Shown: positions 10,973 through 22,806 of the stretch, in pieces
How the letters are laid out: the number at the start of each line of letters is the position of its first letter
Position numbering within the stretch: the first letter of the stretch is position 1
From: Cheiracanthium punctorium
Taxonomy: Eukaryota > Arthropoda > Arachnida > Araneae > Cheiracanthiidae
Length of the DNA stretch: 64,000 nt
NCBI GenBank assembly: GCA_038373885.1
Contig: JAWZYV010001839.1
Location: 434,001 to 498,000, forward strand
Reading direction: 5' to 3'
The notes under the pieces: generated by a model
The model's input: only the letters and a program-made list of their open reading frames with translations
Told to the model about the DNA's origin: nothing
Database searches by the model: none
Translations under genes and position numbers: made by a program

Positions 10973-11920
10973 CACTATCTACCAATAAGTACTAATTGGA
11001 ACCTATAATAAAAGAGATAAACACAATTTATTCATATTCAATAATTGGTAGAGCCTCCACCTAAAACAATTATATCTTTAACCCTTCCTGGAATGCTTTC
11101 CGCAAGTGTTTGGATGATGAACAGTGGCATTTTCTTCCACTCGGCTTGGAGAAGACAAGTTCTTTCACCCATTTTGGGCGTTTACTGCACCCCTTAATTC
11201 GGCGATCCAACTCGTTCTAGAGGTTTTATAGAGAATTTAAGTCTGGACTCAGGGAGGACGTATCCAGTCAGTTTAACCCATTGCCATCATACCAATCCAT
11301 GGTAGACCTCGCAACATGACGTGGCGTTGTCATCCTGTAAGTAACGATGATCCAGCCCGTGAATTCGCCCCAGCGTAGGAAGCAATGTGTTGTCTAGACT
11401 AGTGAAGTAGGAATCCAAGTTGACTTTTCAAGGAATTGGGAATAAGGGAACCAGTCCATACCACTAGAAACATGCCCAGACCATAATTCCAACTCCGCCA
11501 AACTTCACCTCAGTTACTGTAGGCACAATGCATTCTGGCAAAAATCGTTTTCCAGGCATACGCCAAACCCAGACTCCGCCATCCGACTGGCAGAGATTGA
11601 ACATTGATTGATCACTCCAGAGAGCCTGTTTCCACTCATCTACGGTCCAATTTCGCTGTCAATTCCTAATCCCAAAAGCCACTGTCGATTTTGGAATGTT
11701 TAACTCACTGGATATGTCCCTTAATGATCGGCCATTTCTGTGATACCCAACAATTACGCCTTTCGCGAAGTCAGAAAGCTCTGAATTTCATGACATCTTG
11801 CATGCGACTCGTGCCACTTCCATTTCCTACACGATATTGAAGTACAGAAGGCGCGGCGTAGATCCGGATCGTAGATATCCTCATTTGTATGGGTGTCCAA
11901 ATGCTTATTGGTAGATAGTG
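10973..11920 (-). mobile_element. Tc1-like transposon, inactive
   Basis: TA flanks (10971-10972, 11921-11922) enclose a 948-bp element with matching ends CACTATCTACCAATAAG. It holds a minus-strand transposase pseudogene with an internal deletion. A complete Tc1-like element is usually 1.3-1.7 kb, so about a third is missing. Confidence 0.85.
11038..11800 (-). pseudogene. Tc1-like DDE transposase pseudogene
   Basis: Conceptual minus-strand reading gives a helix-turn-helix-like stretch (KGVIVGYHRNGRSLRDIS). After a deletion of perhaps 70 residues comes [18 protein letters not shown], which holds the first catalytic Asp, and [11 protein letters not shown]. Later comes LDHRYLQDDNA with the second Asp. 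Stops and frameshifts break it in several places, including an in-frame stop right after the helix-turn-helix segment. The enzyme family cuts and pastes elements at TA. The third catalytic acidic residue is obscured by frame changes, so this copy cannot encode active enzyme. Confidence 0.85.
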
Positions 11921-12002
11921 TATATATTTATGTCACTAAAATACTGTTATAATATTTACTGTCACAATTTATTATGCATCTCTTTCTTGATTTCATTAAT
12001 TA

Positions 12003-12351
12003 TTCCATACAGTAAGTTAGCGACTGGCAAGCAAGGGTTAAATTTAAGTTCATTAAATTATTCCTATACTCGGTACTTAATAATTAATGATGAAAAGGAT
12101 TCTTTTGGATTGAAAAGTAGGGACTTTTCATCAAATAATAATGTACATCAATGGCCTGATCTTAAATTTAATAGATGTGCTTCATATCGCTGTAAAACCT
12201 GTCCTTTTGCTGACTCTAATAATATAAATGATAGTAGATATAACTTGAATACTTTTTGAAAAGTTTAGAACTATACCTACTGGTTAACTTGTAATATTTG
12301 TAACATGGCTTATATTGGCGAAACCGGCAATCCTTTGCATTTAAGTATTAA
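12003..12351 (+). pseudogene. Penelope-like element fragment, GIY-YIG end (left part)
   Basis: The plus-strand frame reads a Cys-rich stretch (CASYRCKTCPF), then after two stops TCNICNMAYIGETGNPLHLS. A CxxC pair followed by YIGETG..L is the hallmark of the GIY-YIG endonuclease that ends Penelope-like retroelement proteins. The frame is interrupted at 12352 by a 3-kb TIR element and picks up again, still in frame, at 15352. No reverse transcriptase part is seen. The stops at 12257 and 12266 mean it was dead or decaying, and the order of events is not resolved. Confidence 0.7.
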
Positions 12352-14631
12352 CCCAGCAAACACACAACTGCCCGCAAAATGACGGCCGGGTACCCGTCGT
12401 GCTGGCGAAGTGCCGTATACCGGGAGCAAGGTAGATTGCCATCGTCTGGAAGTCACTGGAGTACCAGTGCCTGAAAAGTGCATATGCGCCGGTACATAAC
12501 TAGTAACGGGGAACTGCCATGTGTCTATGACATGCACAAAAAAGTTAACGGCGTGGTACTGCTTAAAATGTACCGTTCCATCACTATTTGGCAGTAATGG
12601 GCCTGTATATATTTCGTAGTGTTGGCATAAAATTTCGTTATTTTAATTAAATAATATTGTTTCACATTCATACGGTGTAAGTACATATTCATAAGTGTTA
12701 GGGAATATAAGTTCCGGGCACCCAAAGGCAGGGTCACTGCAAAGATTTTTTTTTTTTTTTTTGAGGGGGGGGGATGCAAGGGGAGCAGTTCATATTGTGC
12801 CTTCAAATATTTTAGTACTAAAAACTAAAATAATACAAACGAGTTCAGTATGCTATAAAAATGTTTACTACACAGACAGTGGAACCTCCACTCTGTATAT
12901 GACAGTATATAACCCCCACTTTGTACAGAATTATGAATTTTAATCTTAACATTTTTGTAATTTATATTAATTTTTTACAATTTTGCTAAACTTTTCCTGA
13001 AAAACATATTTGGAGACTTTTTTCTACGTTAAGCCCTTTTTAAAATCTACCGAATTAGGGTGCAGAAATATGTTAGAGAGTATTACACGAAGACTCAGCT
13101 CCTGTAGTCTTTTTTTATTCAGAGAATTTTAGATTAAATTAAAAATTTTAACAGCCTACATAATTGCTTCTATTGACATTTTTTTATAAAATTAAATATA
13201 GCGGTGGTAAAACAAAAGATTACTTAATTTTTAAATACAAATTAGGTAATTAATGCTCAAATTTACAATAAAACAAATTAGAGCTCCTGCAGCTATTTTG
13301 TTAGAAATTCAGCAATGAACCAGTATTTACATATTATTTCTTTCAATCTGTTTCGATTACTCTCGAATCAAATGTTTTATTTCACACCCTTTTACGGGCC
13401 TCCTTACGGGAAGCAGGAGGTCAATATATCTACCGAGGGTCAACTAATATCTCACGGTTGCACGATAAGGCACCAAGAATCGAACTGTTATCGCGGATTT
13501 GGCTATATTAATTCAGATTATTTATACGAAGTACAAATGAATTTTTTATGCATTTGATGATTGGCGAGTTTCATTAAAACGGAAGTGGCGAGTTTTCGTG
13601 TCGATTGAATATAGTAACCCATTCTTTTTTTCTTTTGATGTTTCATTTCGTTTTGCAAATCTTGAAAAGTTGAGTGGGAAGCCAGTTATGAAATATGCTT
13701 TTTAGGATACAGTTTTTCCGGTTGTTGTTGCAGACTTTCGAGAAGGTTATTGCTATAGACTAGTAAGATATCTCTGTTAGGAGCAATAATAATTATAATA
13801 GGATTCGCTTCTGCAGTGATATCTTGCTGGTTATGGATACAGAAAGTGGATTTCAAAGTTTTACAATTGGATTTTACATTTTTTAAACAGTCGGGAAAAT
13901 ATTACAGGTAAATTTTTACTTCTACTGTTTTTATGTACACACGGTATCCACCGGTGACTTTAGAAACTAATTTAAAGATTAGGCGACTTTTTGAACCAAA
14001 AAACGTCATTTTTATACTATTTTCAAGTTTTGGCTACTTGTACCATACTCCAGGCGACTCATTTGAAAATCTGGTGTTGGTTTTTGTCAACTCCCTTTTT
14101 TTTTAAAGCTGCTACTGAGCTTTCAGCAAACATTTTAATCTGTTTCTATAATCGTGCTATAAAAATAAATGTATTATATATTCTGTTATATATATATGAC
14201 GTTTTTAAATTTTTCATTTTATTCAATCCTTCTTAAATGAAGCTAAATTAAGCATGTTTATTTCTTAACTACAAAATCATTCAAAAATGTTACTATTTTG
14301 GGAATTAAAATTGAGAAAATGGCTACTAAACTGGTGACTTTTTTTAAGTCGGTGATGTTACTAATGATACTTATTTTAGTGTACAAAAGTACTTTCCTAT
14401 ATAAAATTTGAATCATGCAGTATACAACAGATATAGAATTTTAGATAGAATAGACAGAATAGAATAAATATAGAATAGACAGAAAATTTCTTTTCAGAAT
14501 AGCTAAGATTTAAAAAATAATTTGATCTAAACAAAATGTACAATAAAGCAAAATGTTACCCTAAAGTTATGTGTGTAATCATAGTACAATTTTATTTATT
14601 ATTACTTCCTGTAAGATTTTGATTAGTACAT

Positions 14632-14669
<38 letters not shown>

Positions 14670-15351
14670 CAACCATAAAGTATTATAACTCAAATCTCTA
14701 ACTCTCAAATATTGTAATTAAACTGTTTATAAATGATTTTATGTTGGTTCTGAAATGTGTTACCGCCTCTCTCACAAAAAAAATCTTTTGCGACTGCAAA
14801 TTTCTAAGAAAATTGCAGTTTATGAAAACTGCACACAATTCACTAATCATAGGCGCACATAATTTGCAAACGATTGACCAACGGATTTTGCTGTTTTTTA
14901 TCTTTCAAAATGTTACCCTTAAGGAATGTATTTTTTTTTCTTTTTTTTGTGGGGGTTGATGAATAAGCCCCTTACCCCGAATCCGCCACCAGCTCGTATT
15001 TTAATTATGGCAGCATTACTGTAAATAGGCACTAATCCGGTACCATGCCATTATATTGTAGTCACTGTTAAGCTACCTGGCCAGTGCCTTTATTTTTAAT
15101 AATAGCCGGCACCTGGCCGTTTCATTTTGGGCATTATAAACTTAATGGGCCAGTGCCTTTATTGTGAGTAACGGCCGGCACATGCAGTATGCCAGTAGAG
15201 TGCCGTTGCCTTTCCGGGCACCTGGCAAGGTACTTCTCGGGCGACCACTTTTGGTACGATTCAGTTACTTTTGCAGTGTCGGGCCGGTGCTGGACGTAAA
15301 GGCAGAAAGGCACTGGCAAGGTACTCCGCCAGCAGGTGTGTGTTTGCTAGG
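12352..15351. mobile_element. Unclassified 3.0-kb TIR element with GC-rich ends
   Basis: The ends CCCAGCAAACACACAACTG (left) and the complement CCTAGCAAACACACACCTG (right) match at 17 of 19 positions. Both ends carry GC-rich subterminal blocks (12352-12620 and 15040-15351) full of GGCAC/GTGCC, GGTAC and GCCGGCAC motifs, while the 2.4-kb centre is AT-rich with no convincing transposase. Removing the element with one copy of AA (12350-12351 / 15352-15353) joins the two halves of the Penelope-like frame. The class is unknown. Confidence 0.65.
14631..14669. repeat. (CA)n(TA)n microsatellite
   Basis: A CA run passes directly into a TA run. It lies inside the AT-rich centre of the 3-kb TIR element. 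Confidence 0.9.
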
Positions 15352-15400
15352 AATGTTCATCGTAACCATGCATGTTAAAAACTATCCTAATAATCTTCCG
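15352..15400 (+). pseudogene. Penelope-like element fragment (right part)
   Basis: The first codons continue the frame broken at 12351 as NVHRNHAC, matching the L..RIN.HR pattern that follows YIGET in this family. A stop follows after eight or nine codons. See the entry at 12003-12351. Confidence 0.6.
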
Positions 15401-17000
15401 TCAAAAATTTTTATGTTTGAATGTTTTATTGACAACATAAAGTTAGTGATTACATCGCATAGCGCCATATTACCGTAATATTTCATTTAGCTCCTTTAGA
15501 ATACGTCGATGATCGTCCTACATGCAAGCCTGTAGCGTAAACCTGTGGCTTCTGCAGGTACATAAAGAATAATGACACAATTATGACACTTATAAAATGG
15601 ACAACCATTTATTTTAAATTATCTGCGCACCCGCTCTTCATACAGAAAGAAGCTAATATTTTACTAAAATCATATCTGCATGTGAGAAAACAGAATTTCC
15701 TTTTTTAAAAAGTTGAAGCTATTCTCTCTGTTAAAAAAAATGACTGCGAGATATATTAACGCAAATTAGAGTTACTTTTCGTTTGTTGGTTGTAAGACAA
15801 CCGTTGAAAAGGGATAAACAGAACACTTTTAATTTCATGAAATATTAGTAACGAGGTATATTGTGATTTATTCATATTAACCTTGCAAATCTACTAATAG
15901 TACTACCTATTGCATATATTAATACTATCTATCTTCGCTTCTCCCTCTTCAAGGCTCGATTTACAGAAACAGATTAGATTATTTGGCCCTTATGTGTCCT
16001 TTTTATTCTCTGGCGATTTTTTGCAATTTGCGCATTAGCATAAAAAATAACCATGCCACATAATGGTTGCCATTAGGGAAGCTCTCCATATATTTTTGAT
16101 TTATGCAAAGTTTTGTAAGATTGGCGTGTTTAGCAAAGTAAAACATTTCATCTCACCCTGGTGGAAGATATCCAAATGGTGCCATTTTAAATATTCGTGT
16201 ATCCAATTTAGTGATATCTTATAGCTCCTCCATGGCTCTGTCTCCTGAAAAACATCAAATTGTGTAATCTCGAAGAGCTTTTTAGAATTTCGCTTTAATT
16301 GTGACAGAACGTTAGAGTTGCAGAGCTTGCAAAAATAGAAAAAGTAAATAGCAAATTTTTAATATATCGCGCTTTCAAACGAACTTTGTAGTTTTTAAAA
16401 TGAAGAATATTTTCAGCTGCGTTAAAACATTTCAATTTTTAAAAAAGCACTGGTTAAAATACCACTTATAATAGTAATAACTGTGAATTTCTTAGTTTAT
16501 TTCTACAGTAAGTTTTAATCAAAACATCGCCTCCTTGTGTTAAAAAAAGAGCAGGAATAAATGCGTTAAAATTGTGGCGTAATTTTTACGTATCTTAAAG
16601 CAATTGATGTCATAGATCCTCACTTACGAATTGAAAATTCGGTGCCCCATTTAAAAGATAGGCTGAAAAAAAATTTTTTTCTAACCCTTTCTGTGGCAAC
16701 CCAACATAAATTCTTGTGCCATGATTCATTAATGTAATTAAGCGTAATGTGTGCGTAAGCTCTATGCGTTGATGTTATCAAAATTCTAAACATTATGTTA
16801 CATTAAAATTTGTAAAAATTAACCTAATTTTTATAATTTTTTCATTTTTATTTTAAAAGAAGAAGAAAGGAATGTTCCTCCTGATTTGTCAAAATATCAA
16901 AAAGTTATGACGGATAGAATTCAGGATGCAACAGTTTTAAAATTATTTTACAAAAAAAAATCGCAAAAGATACTTAGTTTAAAAATTCCTATAAATCTGT
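15401..17000. other. AT-rich interval, no gene recognised
   Basis: Only short chance frames and A/T runs. The right part (from about 16900) probably belongs to the Helitron whose 5' end is at 17327, but its 3' end was not found. Confidence 0.45.
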
Positions 17001-17049
17001 AAATTATGTAATACATTCAGAACAAACTGTATTTAAAAGATAATTTTCT

Positions 17050-17327
17050 CTTCTATCCGATGATACAAATGCCGTTTTGCTGCAAGCGTAATTACTGCCG
17101 TTATTGCGAATTAGGTGAGAAAAAATTCCAAAAATCGCATAAAAGACAAAATAAAAACACTTCTAGACTGAATTTTGTAAAAATCGCTCTGATGTGCATA
17201 ATTTCATGTTTAGACCTTCCTGAGTACCAAAGTTGGTGCTTCTAGGTGTAGCCGTTTGTCCTCAACGCCGCCGACAGGCACGCACGCCTACACACACACA
17301 GACATCCGCTTTTATAATAATGAGAGA
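17050..17327 (-). mobile_element. Helitron 5'-end fragment, minus strand
   Basis: On the minus strand the sequence starts A|TCTCTCATTATTATAAAAGC. It is followed by a GT-rich stretch (complement of the CACACACAGACATCC region), as is common at Helitron 5' ends in arthropods. The left limit is arbitrary because no CTAG end with hairpin was found nearby. Confidence 0.45.
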
Positions 17328-17393
17328 TTACAACATTCATTAGGTGATGTATCTATAACATTCAACCTTAACATATTGAATGTTATATATCTA

Positions 17394-18453
17394 CTAGCTG
17401 ACGTACCCGTTCTTCGCACGGGAATGAATGGACTTTTTGATATTACGATTTGTGGTGATTACTATTCATTGTAATAAACAGATATAGCAAAGTGGATATC
17501 GCGTTATATTGTGTCCAATAATCATGCATACCGAATTGCAAGGCAATCGTTTGTACGGTGAAGAAGGCCATGCGGCGTAGCGCAATCTAGTGGCGAGTTT
17601 TAGCAAAACGGATACGGCGAAAATATTTTTCGCATTCAGATATCGATGTATACGAATTTTCATGACTATCGGCTGGACAGTCCTGAAGTTCATGTGTTGA
17701 CGCGACATCTAGTGGCAAGTTATAGGAAAATGGATAGCGCCAAACTCTTCCCCGTGTTCAAATATCTATGTATACCTATTTTCATAGCGATTATTTGCAC
17801 AGTCAAGAAGTGATACACTGCAGGGCCATCTAGTGGTTCAATAAAGTAATGATTTGCTACAGCGCCGTCAAGTGGCGAGTTATAGCAAAATGGATAACGC
17901 CAAAATATTCTCATTGTTCAAATAGCTATTTATACTGATTTTCATAGCAACCGTTTGAACGGTCAAGAATTTGGCCTGCTGCAGCGTCATCTAGTGGCGA
18001 GTTACAATAATAATGCATTGCAGTGTCATCTAGTGGTGAGTAACATCAAAAGGAACGCAGTTAGAATATATTCTTCGTGCTCAAATGTGTAAGTATAAAA
18101 AATTTTCTGCCGAGCGGTCGAACGGTATAGAAGTTGATGCTTTGCAGCACCATTTAGCGGCAAGTTACAGCAAAATGGATAGTGAAAAATATTCTCCGTG
18201 ATCTAATATTCGCGTGTACCAAATTTCATGGAAATCGGTTTGACGATATTCGCATAGCAAACGGCTAAACGGAATAGAATTCAACGTTGTGCTGCGGCAC
18301 CAAGTGGCAAGTTAAGGAAAACGGATAGCATAAAAACCTTCTCCATCATAAAAGACTTAGGTGAACCAAATTTCATCGTGACACGGTGCTCAACGGTAAT
18401 GGAGTTTTTCAACCTCATAAACACATACCAACACATTCATTTTTATCTATAAC
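17394..18453 (-). mobile_element. Non-autonomous Helitron carrying a minisatellite
   Basis: The 3' end on the minus strand is a hairpin (CCCGTGCGAAGAACGGG) followed by GTCAGCTAG and host T, as Helitrons require. The 5' end near 18453 resembles TATAGATAAAAATGAATG but the expected initial TC is mutated. The interior is a degenerate tandem array; no Rep/helicase frame is present. Confidence 0.65.
17570..18400. repeat. Minisatellite of about 120 bp inside the Helitron
   Basis: About seven units each contain CATCTAGTGGCGAGTTA, then AAAATGGATAGCG, then a TTTTCATAGC..CGGTC block. Some units are shortened to about 40 bp (at 17822 and 17981). Divergence between units is high, so the array is old. Confidence 0.8.
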
Positions 18454-19198
18454 CAGTGTTATTATGCATACCAGTCTCAAATAAAATCCAGTTTCATATC
18501 TAAGCCTCGCCAAAGTGCCAACATACGCCATTTTGCAAGAGTTTTTTCAGGGAATCATTCGAAGCATTGACTTAGCAGCAATCAATATGGGAAATGGTTC
18601 GACCGCCAAAGAGTAGCACGTATTTATTTGAAAATTGGAATCCCTTAATACAGCCGATTTTTTTTTAAATTATCAACTATAATGTGTTTTATTCATCGTT
18701 ACTCCGATGTACTAAATGAGAAGATTTCAATTTTCTGAAATTTGGCGGAATTCCCCCAACTTAAATCAATGTACTCAACTGGCGAGAATTCTGAAGTTAG
18801 ATCGCTTGAAATCCCTTAATAACTGCAATATTTCTTCACGGATCATTAAAATTTAACGCTGTATTCTAATAAAACCTTTGCACTTGTTTTCAAAAATCTA
18901 TTTCCTTAAGCTCTCAATAAATTGCGCCAAGCCGAAAACTGTGCAAACCGCTAGAACTCACTTACTCAAAATCCATATTTCAGCCATTTTATTTTTTCGC
19001 CAAACTAAAAAAAAATTACATATTAGCCTCGGAAATCTTCAATTCTTATTGTTTTGCGTATAAAACATTTCATTCCTGCTCCGATTTCCCATGCACACGA
19101 TATTATAATAAAAAATTAATAATCTTAGAAATATAAACTAACAAAAAAAATCATTATTATTCTTTTATTTTTACTTTGAGAATTTAAAAAATCTTATT

Positions 19199-19712
19199 CG
19201 GCAAAATCGCCACACATGGCAACCACGATCCTTATTTCACACTTTTTTCACTAGAGGGGTTACAATTACGGAAAGCTTTTTGCGTGAAGAGCATAAAAAA
19301 TCTCTTAAATTCCGGGAACGGGTGGACTTTCAAAGTTTTAAAGTGGACTATGATTTATTCTATATTATTTTACATATCTGTGCTAAATTTCAGGCCGATA
19401 GGTTCATTTTTGTGGATTTGTATACGAACGACATTTTATTCGGCAAAATCGCCACACATGGCAACTACGATCCTTATTTCACACTTTCTTCACTACAGGG
19501 TTTAGTATTACGGAAAGATTTTTACGTGAAGAGCATAAAAAATCTCTTAAATTCCGGGAACGGGTGGACTTTCAAAGTTTTAAAATGGACTATGATTTAT
19601 TCTATATTATTTTACATATCTGTGCTAAATTTCAGGCCGATAGGTCCATTTTTGTGGATTTGTATACGAATCAAATCCACAAACAAACAAACAAACAAAC
19701 AAACAAACAAAC
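19199..19712. repeat. 242-bp tandem duplication ending in (CAAA)n
   Basis: The unit starting CGGCAAAATCGCCACACATG at 19199 is repeated from 19441 with about 5 percent difference, up to about 19672. A pure (CAAA)n run follows at 19680-19712. The single long ORF through it is simply open in both units and has no recognisable domain. The layout resembles the 3' end of a retroposed element, but no duplication was found. Confidence 0.8.
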
Positions 19713-19797
19713 AGAATTTCATTTTTATTTATAAGATTTTATAATATTCAACAATGAAATTTTGGAAACTTACTCATTTATATATATAAACTAGCTG

Positions 19798-19818
19798 ACC
19801 CGGCAAACGTTGTTTTGC
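19798..19818 (-). terminator. Helitron 3' terminal hairpin
   Basis: GGCAAA / TTTGCC arms with a six-base loop lie about 12 nt inside the CTAG end. In Helitrons this hairpin marks the end of strand transfer. Confidence 0.75.
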
Positions 19819-20045
19819 CATATAAATTATCCTAGGATTATTTTAGTAGAAAGAAATGACTAACTTATTGTAAGTTTGTGAGGATGTGGTATATGAGTGG
19901 AAAAGGCGTGGAGCTCTGTGAACGATGCTGGTATATAAAAATAACAGAATACCAAACATTTATATTTTTAATTCGTTGTAATTTATTCTTTAAATTTATA
20001 TATATCGCTAATTACAATAATTTTACTAAAAAATAATATCAATCC

Positions 20046-20262
20046 TTTAACGCAATAGAGTATACAATATTTTTTGTTATCCCATCTTTAGATAACACAA
20101 ACAAACTGGATGCCCACTGCATGGTTTGCCCACTCGAGAGCATGCCACGTATAACTGTCCGTGTGAAAAACATGGTGTGCTCAAATCTAATCCACAAACA
20201 GACATAGTTTGGTTTTGAGACTTATTGATAGTCATTCCATAAAAAATTTTGCCACCCCCCAA
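20046..20262 (-). pseudogene. Helitron Pif1-like helicase C-terminus, pseudogene
   Basis: The minus-strand frame contains [18 protein letters not shown] followed by [16 protein letters not shown]. These are the last conserved motifs of the Pif1/RecD-type helicase encoded by Helitrons, which unwinds DNA during rolling-circle transposition. After GKP the reading degrades but the tail (..ILYTLLR) still resembles the usual C-terminus. Upstream of 20262 a poly-A/poly-G junction replaces the rest of the helicase, so this is a fragment brought next to unrelated sequence by deletion. Confidence 0.85.
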
Positions 20263-20388
20263 AAAAAAGATTTTAAATACGCACTATAGTGCTATATATG
20301 AAAATCGTATCATAATTTATGCGTCATCCCTATTTTTCGTCCTTCTTCCATTAAGTTGGAAAGTGTTATCATTATTCATGACTGTGCT

Positions 20389-21327
20389 GTATTTTTCTTT
20401 CTTATTTCATAAAACAAATCTTTGGAATCGAAATCTATCTTAAAATCGCCTACTAAAACTATTTTACAATCTTCGCCAAGTATATCACAACTATACTTCA
20501 CCATTTTATAAATTGTTTCCTAATTTAATGCCTCGACTCCATTAAGGAGGCGATGATTAAACATATGCAGTTACCATGACGATTTTTTGCATTTATGTAG
20601 AAATCGTAATTTAGAATTAAAATGGCGATTTGGAACAACATGTAAGTACTGCATGCCGTTACATTTTTATTTATTTTGGATTACCAATTAATGTAGTTTT
20701 AATAATTAAATGTCTTCAAATTCCTTAACTATATCGCTAGTTTATCGCCAGTTTGTTTACTTGTTATCACCTAGTTCTTTTGGGTGCGTTGAAACGGTAC
20801 TTACGTATTATCCCGGCGGTCACTTCTGCCAAACTACTTTTTCGTAGATTTTAAATACGTTGCCAATCGTATTCCAAACCATCAACAATTTCATGTGCCC
20901 GACATTTATCTGGTGAAAAATTTCTTGTCTTGGCGGACCACTGGGATAATACGTAAGTACCGTTGAAACTTGTGCATAACTCCCAGAGACCCATGTCTGC
21001 AAAGCTCGCCAAAGTACGGGGATTTTTTAGGTTGGCGAGAGTGGGGGCGTTAAAATAGGAATCAACTCTTTCTTGTACCATAAAACACATCTTTGGAATC
21101 GAAATTTATCTTAAAATCGCCAACTGAAACTGTTTTACATTCTTCGCCAGGCATATTCTTCCTGTAGGCATATTCCAACTATACCGCAAAGACATTTTAA
21201 ATGCTGCTTGGAATGGGCATCATAACCCATGAGTGTACCGTGTTTTCCTTTCTTGTTCCACAGAGCACTTCTTCGGAAAAGAAATTTATATTAAAATCGC
21301 CTAATAAAACTCTTTTACAATATACGC
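20389..21327 (-). pseudogene. Endonuclease-like (EEP) motif in three degenerate copies
   Basis: Three related blocks lie at 20389-20478, 21069-21148 and 21241-21327. Translated on the minus strand they read VLVGDFKIDFDSKDLF, VSVGDFKINFDSKDVF and VLLGDFNINFFSEEVL. The [LV]GDFNI motif is typical of exo-endonuclease-phosphatase domains, some of which are found in Helitron proteins. All flanking parts are broken by stops. The tandem repetition of a small catalytic block is odd; a satellite-like expansion inside a dying element is one explanation. Confidence 0.5.
20795..20962. mobile_element. 168-bp MITE nested in the Helitron
   Basis: Perfect 20-bp arms CGGTACTTACGTATTATCCC (20795-20814) and complement (20943-20962) are flanked by TTGAAA on both sides (20789-20794, 20963-20968). 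A 6-bp duplication does not point to one obvious superfamily. Confidence 0.8.
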
Positions 21328-21718
21328 CCGGCGTTTTCTAACTATACGCGAAATATATTTATAATAAATTGGCACGTTTTGGCACCACATTTAGCGATCC
21401 ATTATCAAAAATTGCAAACCTTGTGCGACTTTCAACATTTTATTAACGTCCCCTCCCTCTCCACATTATCTGGCAAACACATTGAAAAGTGACTCGACAC
21501 GCTAATGTCTACACAGAAATCCTGATTGAAATGAATAGCACTCTGGGGCTAAACATTTCGGGGTGGACCGCCCTTATGACTTAGGGGTATGAGACATAGT
21601 TAAAAACCTATTCTCAGACCTAACGAATATACATAGAAAATTTCATTAAAATTGGTCGAGTGGTTTCGGAGGAGTTAGGTGACTAACACTGTGACAGGAG
21701 AATTTTATATATTAGAGA

Positions 21719-22800
21719 TAGCAACGTGAACAACAACAAAAAAATATCTTAATGGTTCCTGAAAAGGAAATTCTAAGTTTTTTCTTTTGCACTTTGATTG
21801 CCATGATAAGACAAAAAGTCATGTTTAATTTTTGTTTGTTTGAAAACAATTTCCCAAAGCCTAACAATAGAGAATTATAAGAAATCTTTTAATAGGAATA
21901 ATAAGATTTTTTTAACGGAAGCATCTGATAAACATAAAAAAATAATACTTTTTTTTCGTAGATTTTTAAAGAGCATTTTAAAAAGAATCTTTAAATCGTT
22001 TTTTAATTAACAAACAAACTATGTCTAACTGGCTCTTCAAAAACATTTTTACTCTAAGATTCGATATAACATGCACTTATTAAAAAAACGCATTACAAGA
22101 AGTGTACGCGATCTCAGATAAAAAGAAATTCGAATTTAATCTAGTACAAAAATTTTCTAATAAAAGGAAGTACTTTTTTTTATTATTTGTAAGATCTTTT
22201 TAACGGAACAATCTAGATTAAAAGCAGAGAACTTTGCTTCCCTCTTCTCCTTGGTTTAATTTATCGATCACTCAGGATATTACTCAAAAAGTTCAATTCA
22301 AGATAATAAGTTTTATAAACAAGATTGAGAACTTTTTTAAATATAGATTTAATGACTCTTTAATTCTTCCAAAAATGATTAAACCATGATTAAATCATTC
22401 TTTATACCTCGCGTCGATCTAAAAAATAAAAAATGTGTATCAAATTGCGCCGTTATAAAGTTTTAGTTTAAAAGCATTCTTATTGTAAAATAACAGTTAT
22501 TTAATATTTATAATGACTGGAAATTAAATATTTAAAATGTTTCTTAGCTATGACCATGTGCAATCATTAAAGGTAAATTTATTTTCAAATTTTGGCGAAC
22601 ATAAAGTCCGTAATTGGTGTTCGAAAATTAATAGAATATATGAATATCTCATATAATGATGCACCTCTCCAGAAAAAAAGAGGCTCATATGCTCTTTATT
22701 CTGCCGTCAATTGTCGTACCACAAAGTTATATATAACCATTTGTTTACAAATAACGTATACTTTAATTTCCTATTATACTTTTTGCATAAGGGGTTGCCT
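21719..22800. other. AT-rich interval, nothing recognised
   Basis: Homopolymer-rich sequence with chance ORFs only. Confidence 0.5.
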
Positions 22801-22806
22801 TCATAT

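Larger units (their letters stand above)
19791..21718 (-). mobile_element. Helitron, minus strand, degraded
   Basis: The 5' end on the minus strand is A|TCTCTAATATATAAAATTC (at 21718). The 3' end is the hairpin GGCAAAACAACGTTTGCC followed by GGGTCAGCTAG|T (at 19791). Insertion between A and T with TC..CTAG termini is diagnostic for Helitrons, rolling-circle transposons. It contains a helicase C-terminal remnant and endonuclease-like remnants but no Rep domain, and is only 1.9 kb instead of the 5 kb or more of an autonomous copy. Confidence 0.88.

Noticed and set aside
12120..12370. Host zinc-finger exon (CxxC pairs)
   Set aside because: The CxxC pair is followed by YIGETG, which fits the Penelope-like GIY-YIG end better, and there are in-frame stops.
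17570..18400. CRISPR-like array
   Set aside because: Units are degenerate and contiguous, with no constant repeat and unique spacer structure, in eukaryotic DNA; it is a minisatellite.
19280..19744. 154-codon ORF over the 242-bp tandem repeat
   Set aside because: The frame is open only because the unit is repeated, and the end runs through the (CAAA)n microsatellite; no known domain.
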